A stretch of DNA of 64,000 bases from Candidatus Nezhaarchaeota archaeon (GTDB lineage: Archaea; Thermoproteota; Methanomethylicia; Nezhaarchaeales; WYZ-LMO8): NCBI GenBank assembly GCA_025059375.1, contig JANXDO010000001.1, forward strand, positions 160,097 to 224,096, read 5' to 3'. Under the pieces are notes generated by a model that was not told where the DNA came from, did not search any database, and saw only the letters and a program-made list of their open reading frames with translations. Positions within the stretch are counted from its first letter, which is position 1, and every line of letters starts with the position of its first letter. Shown here one piece after another: positions 43,536-51,317 of this stretch. Made by a program: the position numbers and the translations under genes.

Positions 43536-43800
43536 CGAGTCTATAAGGTGACCCTCAACTTCAACTTCCTCAGTGAAGTCATAGTTAGAGCTCGTTAAGC
43601 ATCACCCCACACCTTAGAGATTACCCTATGTAGGCAAGCCCACTGCATATTGAGTGAACCTCTCTAAACATCAAGGGGGCTATAAAATTTAAGGTTATGT
43701 TCCTCAACTAAAATAAATTGAGCACTTACACAAGATTCTAAAAATGCGAAATCCTGTTAGAGCCGTTTAACCCCATGATGTAACTTTAGGCCTCATCTGG

Positions 43801-44928
43801 TTAATTGGCCCCAAACTTCTCATACCATTCTACGTACTTCTTGACTTGCTCAGAGCTTACTGATGGCCTCCTCTTACTTATGACCTCCAGGAAGTCTGCC
43901 ATGTGGACCTCTCTGAGATCTCCACCCGACGCCTCATTAATCTCCTCTATGAGTTTAAACTGAACCTCTCTACACACCTCCTCAATATCGTGGGCTGTGT
44001 ACCCCTCGGTTCGTAGGGCCAATTGCTCAAAGTCAACATTCTTCGCTAACTTAAACCCTCTCGTGTAGTGCTTTAACAGCTCAATTCTTGCTTTGAAGTC
44101 GGGGGGTGGTACGTATATCCTCTTCTCAAACCTTCTTAAGAACGCCTGATCGAGCAGCCATGGCTTATTCGTTGCTCCTATAACATACAAGTAAAGCCGC
44201 TTTCCTTTGCAATGTAGCCCATCCATCTCCTTAAGCAGCTGGCCCCTCATCCTAGCCTCCCCACCAACCTCGTTGCTGTATATGCCAGTTAAGGCATCGA
44301 TCTCATCTATGAATATTATCGAAGGCCTCCGTCTTGAAGACCTCTGACGAGCAACCTCAAAGAGCCTAGCTATATTCTTCTCACTCTCACCAAGCCACTT
44401 AGACATCACTTGCGAAGGATCTACATGGAAGAAGTGAGCATCGAGCTCTGATGCTAAAGCAGCAACTATTAACGTTTTGCCGCAACCAGGTGGTCCAAAC
44501 AGTAGTATGCCTGTGGGCCACCCTAAAGGCAACTTCTCAGGGTTAACTTTAGTTGGAAGCACTATAGCCCTTCTTAGGGCCTCCTTTACATGCTCTAAGC
44601 CGATGACGTCGCTCCAATTCACGTTTGGTCTATCTTTTAGAAGCTGAAAATCATCTAGGACGTCTTCTGCACTCGTTCTATTAAGACTCAGCTCATAGCT
44701 TGGTACGAAACCCACTTGAAGCTGTTTGACTCTTTCTTGATACATTTGAGCTCTCTCAATGTATATCCTGTTTAATGGGTAATCTGGGTAAAGCTTGACG
44801 AGCTTAAGTAGAATTTCGCTAGCTTTAGAGTACCTCTCAGCTGCTTTATCTCTCAGTCCCTCCCTCTCATACTTTGCAGCTTCTTCAACATACTTTAAAG
44901 CAACTCTCTCAAGTTCGCCAGCTACCAT
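43801..44928 (-). CDS. cdvC: CdvC, Vps4-type AAA ATPase of ESCRT cell division
   Basis: Disassembles ESCRT-III filaments during archaeal cell division. The 375 residues consist of an N-terminal MIT domain (about 1-75) that binds CdvB, a linker and a single AAA+ domain. Walker A is GPPGCGKT (145-152), Walker B is IIFIDE (204-209), and an arginine-rich second region of homology follows near RRFEKRIYVPPP. The C-terminal part carries the Vps4-type helix. It is the last gene of the minus-strand cdv cluster. Confidence 0.96.
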   Translation of the reverse strand: MVAGELERVALKYVEEAAKYEREGLRDKAAERYSKASEILLKLVKLYPDYPLNRIYIERAQMYQERVKQLQVGFVPSYELSLNRTSAEDVLDDFQLLKDRPNVNWSDVIGLEHVKEALRRAIVLPTKVNPEKLPLGWPTGILLFGPPGCGKTLIVAALASELDAHFFHVDPSQVMSKWLGESEKNIARLFEVARQRSSRRRPSIIFIDEIDALTGIYSNEVGGEARMRGQLLKEMDGLHCKGKRLYLYVIGATNKPWLLDQAFLRRFEKRIYVPPPDFKARIELLKHYTRGFKLAKNVDFEQLALRTEGYTAHDIEEVCREVQFKLIEEINEASGGDLREVHMADFLEVISKRRPSVSSEQVKKYVEWYEKFGAN

Positions 44929-44985
44929 TGTCCTTCCCTCACAAGACAGAGAAGTTCAATGAAAGAAAAAAGAAGTGTTGGGAGA

Positions 44986-45744
44986 TTAAATGGTCTTTAT
45001 CTTACCCTCGGAGGCTAATTTATCGAGAGCCCTTCTAATCTCTTGAGGTGTTGTGTTGAGGTCTGTTGCACACTTGCTTATCATGAGCTCTCCTCCGTGC
45101 TTTTTGATGTAATCCAAGAGCTTCTCTTCAAGACCCTCTTTAATCTTCTCGGCTGGCACTGAGCTTGAAACTACTACAGGCAACTTTTCTGCTGCAGGAG
45201 TCGGGAGCTCAGGCAACTTCTCTCTAAGTCTCTGCTCTGCAACTACCTCAGCTTCCTTTAGGACCTTCATCGCTTCTTCGCTAGCAACAATCTCAGCTTC
45301 CTTAGGCTCACCAACCTCTATAAGTATACTGCCGAGCATTTTATTAACATTGTCTAGCTCTAGCGCCACTTCAGGTATTATGTTTGTTAGCTGCCCCCTC
45401 AAGCTCTGAATTATCTTTACAACGGGCCCTAGCTGCACCATAGCATCGCCAAGCTGCTCTATGGTCTCAAGCCTCAATATGACCTGCTCTATCGCCAAGC
45501 TGCTAGCCATAACAGTCTTAGTTAGTTTCCTCAATTCAGCTAGCTCATTAGCGTAAAGAACAGCATGGAGCTCGTCACCCCACGCCTTTGCCATGGCACA
45601 AGAATTGAAGAGCTCCTTATCCCTTTCGTGAAGCCTGGCCACTAATTGCTGGAGCCTTCTATGCTGAGCATTAAGTACCTTAAGGGCTTGATAGATTCTC
45701 TCTTTAAGTGGAGCTTTCCCCAGCTTGCGCCATAAGGGCGGCAC
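44986..45744 (-). CDS. cdvB: CdvB, ESCRT-III with C-terminal winged helix
   Basis: Polymer-forming Snf7-like protein of 252 residues. A helical ESCRT-III core (about 1-170) is followed by a proline-rich MIM2-like motif KLPELPT (176-182), the CdvC-binding site, and a winged-helix domain (about 205-252) that in relatives binds CdvA. This domain order identifies it as the CdvB of the operon. The GTG start at 45744 is 8 bases after GAGGTG. It lies 57 bases before cdvC. Confidence 0.94.
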   Translation of the reverse strand: MPPLWRKLGKAPLKERIYQALKVLNAQHRRLQQLVARLHERDKELFNSCAMAKAWGDELHAVLYANELAELRKLTKTVMASSLAIEQVILRLETIEQLGDAMVQLGPVVKIIQSLRGQLTNIIPEVALELDNVNKMLGSILIEVGEPKEAEIVASEEAMKVLKEAEVVAEQRLREKLPELPTPAAEKLPVVVSSSVPAEKIKEGLEEKLLDYIKKHGGELMISKCATDLNTTPQEIRRALDKLASEGKIKTI

Positions 45745-45774
45745 CTCGCTTCCACCTCACTGTCGCCCTGCTCA

Positions 45775-46455
45775 TTACTCTCTAATGCGCACTACTAGAG
45801 CTTGAGGCCCTCCTTCCACCTCTTCTTTTCCAGCTTTTGGAAGCTCAGGCGGTGATGTTAAAAGCTTTTCAAGCGCAGTTACTGATGCCTCCAAATCCCT
45901 CTTCTCACTGTTTATCCTACTCATCCCAGTTTGAATCATGTTCATTATTGCGTTGAAGTGAGCCTCACTGATCTCACCTATCCTAAACGATACCTTCGCA
46001 CTTGTTGAGGCAAGGCTCAATACCTTCAGTTGAGAGTCTAGCTCCGATACCCTGGCTTTGATATTATTTACGATCTCGACGGCCTTAGCCTTCAACTCCT
46101 TGAGGGTAGCATCGTACTGTACCTTGAAGTGCTCATACACATCTTGAGTTATCTCCCTCTTTTCTAAAAGCTCTTGAAGGGCTAAATTCTTCTTCCATGC
46201 AAGCTCTAGCTCACGAGTTATCTTACTCGCTTCAACCTTTAACATTGAGAGAACTTTAATGATATCATTCTCTATGACAACACACTCTGTTGAGCAACTA
46301 TCGTACTCCCCATCACCGCGCTCTAGAACCACTGTCTTTATGTTGCTGAGAGTATCACTAATGAAGGCTGCTATCTTTCCAACAACCCTACCGTAGGGAT
46401 CCCTTACCTGTTTGCTTATATATTTAATGAAATCGACAACCGTAAACTCAGACAT
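45775..46455 (-). CDS. cdvA: CdvA, membrane-associated division protein
   Basis: Recruits ESCRT-III to the membrane at midcell. The 226 residues have an N-terminal PRC-barrel-like domain (about 1-70, with VRDPYGRVVGKIAAF), a long coiled-coil (about 75-190) and a C-terminal tail ending ALVVRIRE that resembles the E3B peptide bound by the CdvB winged helix. The Cys pair in CSTEC (about 53-57) is unusual. It sits between the two ESCRT-III genes, 4 bases after the upstream one. Confidence 0.92.
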   Translation of the reverse strand: MSEFTVVDFIKYISKQVRDPYGRVVGKIAAFISDTLSNIKTVVLERGDGEYDSCSTECVVIENDIIKVLSMLKVEASKITRELELAWKKNLALQELLEKREITQDVYEHFKVQYDATLKELKAKAVEIVNNIKARVSELDSQLKVLSLASTSAKVSFRIGEISEAHFNAIMNMIQTGMSRINSEKRDLEASVTALEKLLTSPPELPKAGKEEVEGGPQALVVRIRE

Positions 46456-46459
46456 TTAT

Positions 46460-47119
46460 TCACCTCACTTCTGTCGTCTTCTGCTTGTCGGGTAGAGGCG
46501 TTGTTGAAGTGGGTATCTCGGGTAGCTTCTCCCTCATCTTTTGCTCAGCTATGGCCATGGCCTCCTCCAAGATCTTCTGTGCTTCCTCAGATGCTTCAAG
46601 CGTAACTGCTTGACCTGTTACTTGACCAGCCTCAAGGACTACGCTATTAAGCAGCTCACCCAATTCACTTAACTCATGCTCAGCTTCTGGCAAGACTCCG
46701 GCTAAGCTGCTTTGAATGTTTCTAATTACGTAGACTGCAGGGGCCATAGCTACTACAAGTTCACCAACCTCCCTTATGGTTCCAAGCCTCAATAGGACCT
46801 TCTCAAGCGACAGCTTGCTATAGAGGATGATCCTATTCATTTTTCTCAGTTCAGCGAGCTCATTGGCGTACAGCGTAGCCCTATCCATCTCGTGCTTCAT
46901 GAAGGCCTCAACAACCTTCTCGAATATTTTCTTGTCTCTCTCCATCAACCTGGCACTGACCTGGTCAAGCTTGTTCAGTTGTAGCTTTAGCTTATTCATG
47001 GCCAGCTCTATCTTATGCTTTAGTGGAGCGTCAGGAATGATCAATGACCTAAGCTTCGTTGACACAGGCTCCTTTAACTGTTTATCCCATTTCTTGGCGA
47101 ACCTCTCTATCTTAGACAA
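46460..47119 (-). CDS. second ESCRT-III protein (CdvB paralogue)
   Basis: Snf7-like protein of 219 residues with the same core pattern as CdvB (ATLYANELAELRKM at 81-94 parallels AVLYANELAELRKL at 61-74 of CdvB), but no winged-helix domain. It retains a MIM2-like motif KLPEIPT (198-204), so CdvC can probably bind it. It begins the cluster and is followed by cdvA after 4 bases. Comparable paralogues (CdvB1/B2) in Sulfolobus are encoded away from cdvABC. Its specific role, for example constriction, is inferred. Confidence 0.9.
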   Translation of the reverse strand: MSKIERFAKKWDKQLKEPVSTKLRSLIIPDAPLKHKIELAMNKLKLQLNKLDQVSARLMERDKKIFEKVVEAFMKHEMDRATLYANELAELRKMNRIILYSKLSLEKVLLRLGTIREVGELVVAMAPAVYVIRNIQSSLAGVLPEAEHELSELGELLNSVVLEAGQVTGQAVTLEASEEAQKILEEAMAIAEQKMREKLPEIPTSTTPLPDKQKTTEVR

Positions 47120-47477
47120 GCGCTCTTCACCTCATGCTTCTCAAGAGCTTAACGATCAATAAAAGGATGCATTAAAACAGGGGTTAAAAGGTCACTATGA
47201 AGTGGAAGATAGGAGTTTAAAGTATTGATCTTACTATGACCCTCAAATGCATGAACTTTAGTGTCAAGACGTCGAGATCTTCTTTAGCTTTTTAATTAAG
47301 CTTTGAAGTATTACGAATACCCTTTCTTTAAATAGATCATGTCAATGATGGAGACCACCTAACCTGCTTATGACAGGAATATCTTAAGCTAAAGGGGTCA
47401 GCAAAAGCAGATCTTAATAAGCTTTTCGTAGAGAAGAGAGGGCTCTTTGATAAGCTTAAAAGTAGGGGGTTATTAAA
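47120..47477. other. 358-base gap upstream of the cdv cluster
   Basis: Carries the probable promoter of the cdv cluster close to 47120-47180 (A/T-rich run around 47160-47175 on the minus strand) and a plus-strand coding-like remnant at 47374-47481, listed separately. No tRNA or clear hairpin was seen. Confidence 0.4.
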
Positions 47478-47481
47478 CTAA
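47374..47481 (+). pseudogene. short coding-like frame, probable remnant
   Basis: Thirty-five codons open from a stop at 47371-47373 to TAA at 47479-47481 without a start codon. The translation is protein-like and charged (DLNKLFVEKRGLFDKLKSRG near its end). The upstream part is broken by stops. Probably the tail of a decayed gene; its parent family is not recognised. It overlaps the membrane-protein gene at 47478 by 4 bases. Confidence 0.25.
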
Positions 47482-47816
47482 AGCTGTAGCCTCTTTTGAC
47501 TAAGTCTCCTCTCAATTAGGTAAGCTGTGGTAAAGCAGGCAATAGCTGTAATTAAGCATATTAGCAGCGGCTGCGGTACACTCGATACATCAATTAGGGC
47601 TGGGAATGGGACTATGGAGAAAGGTGTCGGCTCAATCTCTGGCAAGAGACCTATCAGGGTTGTTATAGCTGAAAACATAAGCCCCCCAATGCCTATAGTT
47701 AAACCTAAGCAACCTAGCTTCCTGTTAACAAAGAATGCTAAACATGCGAATACGAAAGACCAAAAGACGAAGTTGGTTATAGCATTGGCTAACTGAATGG
47801 TAGTCAATGTGACCAC
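47478..47816 (-). CDS. small integral membrane protein, unknown
   Basis: A 112-residue hydrophobic protein with three predicted membrane segments (about 10-30, 35-57, 82-100) and a basic C-terminus (ERRLSQKRLQL). No family was recognised and no catalytic motif is visible. An ORF on the other strand covers nearly the same DNA, but the alternating hydrophobic helices and positive tail favour this strand. It is divergent from the ilv leader and has no obvious operon partner. Confidence 0.55.
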   Translation of the reverse strand: MVTLTTIQLANAITNFVFWSFVFACLAFFVNRKLGCLGLTIGIGGLMFSAITTLIGLLPEIEPTPFSIVPFPALIDVSSVPQPLLICLITAIACFTTAYLIERRLSQKRLQL

Positions 47817-48139
47817 CGCACTAACAACACTGACTTAAGCACTTAAACTTAGTTTTCAATAAAGTCATTAAAGTTTAGTCGAGGAGCTTCTCACATCACC
47901 CGTAACCTTTAAACATACCCATAAATGCTTGCATCTTCATAAACTGGTAAGAGGTCACCTCACGTGTCAAATTCTGTTAAACACCGAAATATTTATTTAA
48001 AGCCAAAAGCCTCCTTAGAGAGCAGGTGTTAGGGATGAAGAGGGATCGCGCCCTCCAAGTACATTAACATTCCCGGTTCTAGGAGCCCAAAATCAGCCAC
48101 TAATTATAGCGCCTTATTCTCTCAGAGGGGGTGAATGCA
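47817..48139. other. intergenic region and probable ilv leader
   Basis: Holds the ilvB TATA-like element (about 47990-48000) and then about 110-115 bases of probable leader before the TTG start at 48140. Within the leader, GAGGG and CCCTC (about 48039-48055) could pair, and a short ATG frame (MKRDRALQVH) ends before the ilvB ribosome binding site GAGGGGGTG (48123-48131). A leader this long is unusual among the short archaeal leaders of this window. Confidence 0.4.
47990..48000 (+). promoter_or_regulatory. putative TATA box for the ilv operon
   Basis: TATTTATTTAA at this position follows an A/T-poor stretch. Normal spacing would put the transcript start near 48025, giving a leader of roughly 110 bases before ilvB. 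Pattern recognition only. Confidence 0.45.
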
Positions 48140-49840
48140 TTGTTAGTCAGTGGTGCTGAGGCCATAGTCCGCTCCTTAAAGAGGGAGGGGGTTCGTGTTG
48201 TCTTCGGATTACCTGGAGGAGCTATACTACCATTATACGACGCTCTCTATGATTCAGACATAAAGCATGTCCTTGGGAGACATGAACAATGTGTAGCTCA
48301 CATGGCTGATGGCTTTGCAAGGGCTAGTGGAAGACCTGGAGTGTGCATCGCCACATCCGGTCCAGGGGCTACGAACCTAGTCACTGGCATCGCAACTGCA
48401 TACATGGATAGTTCCCCCATCATAGCAATTACTGGTCAAGTTGCAAGGTACATGATAGGTAAAGACGCTTTTCAAGAAGCAGACATTGTCGGTATTGTAA
48501 CTCCAATTACAAAGTACAGTTTTCAGCTTACATCCGCCAGAGAGATACCGCGTGTATTCAAGACTGCCTTTACCATAGCCACGACGAGAAGACCTGGACC
48601 CGTCTTAATAGATGTGCCGGTCGATGTTCAGAGGGAACAAGTTGAGATCGAATTTACTGATGAGATGGACCTAAAAGGTTACAACCCCAATCCACCAAGA
48701 GTTGATGAAGATAAAGTTAAGAAAGCTGCTAAAGTCTTGGCTGAATCAGAGAGGCCCCTCATACTAGCTGGCGGCGGTGTAAAATGGTCTGGAGCTCATG
48801 AAGAGCTTGTAAAACTGGCTGAACTGCTAATGGCACCCGTAGCTACAACATTGATGGGCAAGGGGGTGATAGCTGAAGACCATCCACTATCACTGGGAAT
48901 GATCGGAATGCACGGCAAGGCGCACGCAAACTATGCAGTCCTAGAGTGCGACACCCTACTAGCTGTGGGGGTGAGGTTCTCGGATAGGTCAACAGGCAAA
49001 TTCGATGAATTCGCTAAAGGTGCCTACAAGATTCACGTGGACATAGACTCAGCCGAGATAAACAAGAACGTCATAGTCGATCTGCCCATAGTAGGGGATG
49101 CAAAGGAGGTCTTAAGACTTCTAATAAAGGAGCTCATAGGGTTTCAAGGTACTAAACCTCACAGTGCATGGATCAACAGGATTAAGGAGTTTAAAGCCAT
49201 GTTTGAGTGTGAGACTGAAGGGTCCGTAGGCGGGGGGCTCAAACCATCAATGGTGATAAAGACGATTAGCAGGCTGTTAGAGCCTGGCAAGTCAATAGTC
49301 ACGACGGGTGTAGGTCAGAATCAAATGTGGTCTGCAATACACTACATAGCTAAATCGCCTAGATCATTCATAACTTCAGGTGGCTTAGGGACCATGGGAT
49401 TCGGTTTTCCAGCAGCCTTAGGAGCTAAAGTAGCCTGCCCAGATAAGGTAGTAGTGGACATAGATGGCGATGGGAGCTTCCTAATGACAGAACAAGACCT
49501 AGCAACCTCAGTCACTGAAAACATCCCAGTGATAGTGGTCATCTTGAACAACAGCGCTCTGGGCATGGTGAGGCAGTGGCAACATTTGCTTTACAGGAGA
49601 AGGTTCATAGCGAGCAGCTTGGGGGGAGTTCCAGACTTTGTGAAGTTAGCCCAGGCATTTGGAGCTGAAGGTGCAAGACCTAATTCGTATGAAGAGTTTG
49701 AGGAGACCTTTAAGCAAGCTATGAAGAGTGAAATCACGACGGTTATAGATGTCCCCATATCACAAGAGGAGAGGGTCTTCCCAATGGTATTACCAGGAAG
49801 GCCTCTATCCGAGGTGTTGATCAGTGAGCCAAAAAGTTGA
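48140..49840 (+). CDS. ilvB: acetolactate synthase large (catalytic) subunit
   Basis: TPP- and FAD-dependent enzyme of branched-chain amino acid synthesis; joins two pyruvates, or pyruvate and 2-oxobutyrate. About 566 residues, with GLPGGAILPLYDAL (catalytic Glu region near 47, ...RHEQCVAHMADGFARASG), the FAD region around 190-340 and the TPP motif GDGSFLMTEQDLATS (about 448-462). Two starts are possible: GTG 48131 and TTG 48140; the latter lies 8 bases after GGGGGTG and is preferred. First gene of ilvBNCD. Confidence 0.95.
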   Translation: MLVSGAEAIVRSLKREGVRVVFGLPGGAILPLYDALYDSDIKHVLGRHEQCVAHMADGFARASGRPGVCIATSGPGATNLVTGIATAYMDSSPIIAITGQVARYMIGKDAFQEADIVGIVTPITKYSFQLTSAREIPRVFKTAFTIATTRRPGPVLIDVPVDVQREQVEIEFTDEMDLKGYNPNPPRVDEDKVKKAAKVLAESERPLILAGGGVKWSGAHEELVKLAELLMAPVATTLMGKGVIAEDHPLSLGMIGMHGKAHANYAVLECDTLLAVGVRFSDRSTGKFDEFAKGAYKIHVDIDSAEINKNVIVDLPIVGDAKEVLRLLIKELIGFQGTKPHSAWINRIKEFKAMFECETEGSVGGGLKPSMVIKTISRLLEPGKSIVTTGVGQNQMWSAIHYIAKSPRSFITSGGLGTMGFGFPAALGAKVACPDKVVVDIDGDGSFLMTEQDLATSVTENIPVIVVILNNSALGMVRQWQHLLYRRRFIASSLGGVPDFVKLAQAFGAEGARPNSYEEFEETFKQAMKSEITTVIDVPISQEERVFPMVLPGRPLSEVLISEPKS

Positions 49841-50315
49841 GCCCATGGTAATAATAACGGTAGTTGAAGATAGACCTGGAGTCTTATACAAAGTTAGCTC
49901 AGTAATCAGGAGGAAAGGAATCAACATAGACGCAATAACTGTAGCCCCAACAACAGAGGCGGGAGTTTCAAAGATGACATTCTTAGTTAACACCGATTCT
50001 AATACCATCAATCAACTTGTGAGACAAATAGAGAAGGTACCTACAGTAATACTGGTGGGCTCAAGCCCCCTCAAGAACCTCCACTCGAGAGAGTTAGCTC
50101 TAATAAAGGTGAATGTCTCGAAACCCAGCGATAAGGAGGTAATCTATGCACTTACATCAAAGTTCAAGGCACAAGTAGTCGAAGAAGAGGCCTTCACCAT
50201 GACGATTGAGATCGTAGGCCCACCATCAGAAGTAACTAGTTTTATAAATCAATTAAAGACTACTACTGAAATTGTGGACCTTGCCCGGACGGGTCCGGTA
50301 GTGTTATCGAGGTAG
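49824..50315 (+). CDS. ilvN: acetolactate synthase small (regulatory) subunit
   Basis: Regulatory subunit of 163 residues with an N-terminal ACT domain (VIITVVEDRPGVLYKVSSVIRRKGINIDAI, about 9-38) for feedback by valine and a C-terminal ALS-ss domain from about 85. The GTG at 49824 overlaps the end of ilvB by 17 bases, so translation is likely coupled. The family is normal in length. Confidence 0.94.
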   Translation: MSQKVEPMVIITVVEDRPGVLYKVSSVIRRKGINIDAITVAPTTEAGVSKMTFLVNTDSNTINQLVRQIEKVPTVILVGSSPLKNLHSRELALIKVNVSKPSDKEVIYALTSKFKAQVVEEEAFTMTIEIVGPPSEVTSFINQLKTTTEIVDLARTGPVVLSR

Positions 50316-51311
50316 ATGACTATGGCGAGGATATACAGAGAAAACGAAATAGATGAGAGTATCCTTAAAGGCCCTGTTATAGCTGTCGTGGGCTATGGAA
50401 GTCAAGGGAGAGCACAGGCATTGAATTTGAGGGACAGCGGCTTTAATGTTGTAGTAGGGCTAAGAAGAGGTGGAAAATCCTGGAGCTTAGCTTCATCAGA
50501 GGGCTTCCAAGTCTATGAAATACCCGAGGCAGTCGAAAGAGGAGACGTGATATTATTCCTCATACCAGACACGGAGCAGCCAACCGTGTATGAAGAGTAC
50601 ATTAAGCCTAGGTTGAGCCAAGGCAAAAGTCTTTGCTTCGCTCATGGATTTAACGTGCACTATGAAGTCATAAAGCCCCCCAAGAACGTCGACGTGTTCA
50701 TGGTAGCGCCCAAGAGCCCCGGGGCAAAGGTTAGGGAAATGTATCTTCAAGGCAAGGGGGTCCCAGCATTAGTAGCCGTCTACAATGACTACTCAGGTAA
50801 GGCACTCCAAAAGGCTCTAGCAATAGCTAAAGGCATTGGCTGTGCAAAAGCAGGCGTTATAGAGACGACTTTCAAGGAGGAGACTGAAACCGACCTCATA
50901 GGTGAGCAGTGCGTGCTTGTTGGAGGATTAATGGAGTTAATAAAGAAGGGCTTTGAGGTCCTCGTTGAAGAGGGGTATCAGCCTGAAGTAGCTTACTTCG
51001 AAGTCTGTAATGAAGCGAAGCTCATAATGGACCTGATATATGCAGGTGGCTTAACCGGCATGCTTAGAGGTGTAAGTGAAACAGCTAGATATGGCGGCTT
51101 AACCGTGGGACCCAAGGTGATAGATGAGCGTGTCAAAGAGAACATGAGGAAGGCTGTGCAACGAGTTCGTGATGGCTCCTTCGCTAAAGAATGGATTGAA
51201 GAGTGTGCAACAGGGAGGAAGAGACTTGCAGCTCTCATGAAGGTTATGGAATCTCATAAGCTTGAGATCGTTGGTAAAGAGATGAGGAAGCTGGCTGGCA
51301 TAGAGAGCTGA
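50316..51311 (+). CDS. ilvC: ketol-acid reductoisomerase (class I)
   Basis: Converts acetolactate to dihydroxy-isovalerate using NAD(P)H and Mg2+. The 331 residues are the short class I type: Rossmann domain with [18 protein letters not shown] (about 25-42), then the knotted helical domain with metal-binding acidic residues near [16 protein letters not shown] (about 186-201). The loop RRGGKSW suggests NADPH rather than NADH, but this is inference. ATG at 50316 directly follows the ilvN stop. Confidence 0.95.
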   Translation: MTMARIYRENEIDESILKGPVIAVVGYGSQGRAQALNLRDSGFNVVVGLRRGGKSWSLASSEGFQVYEIPEAVERGDVILFLIPDTEQPTVYEEYIKPRLSQGKSLCFAHGFNVHYEVIKPPKNVDVFMVAPKSPGAKVREMYLQGKGVPALVAVYNDYSGKALQKALAIAKGIGCAKAGVIETTFKEETETDLIGEQCVLVGGLMELIKKGFEVLVEEGYQPEVAYFEVCNEAKLIMDLIYAGGLTGMLRGVSETARYGGLTVGPKVIDERVKENMRKAVQRVRDGSFAKEWIEECATGRKRLAALMKVMESHKLEIVGKEMRKLAGIES

Positions 51312-51317
51312 GGAGCT

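Noticed and set aside
47527..47796. Plus-strand ORF of 89 codons opposite the small membrane protein
   Set aside because: Its composition is less protein-like. The minus-strand frame shows regular hydrophobic helices and a basic tail.
48035..48067. Leader-peptide attenuator for ilvB
   Set aside because: The 10-codon frame MKRDRALQVH has only one Leu and one Val codon and no run of branched-chain codons, so classical attenuation is not supported.
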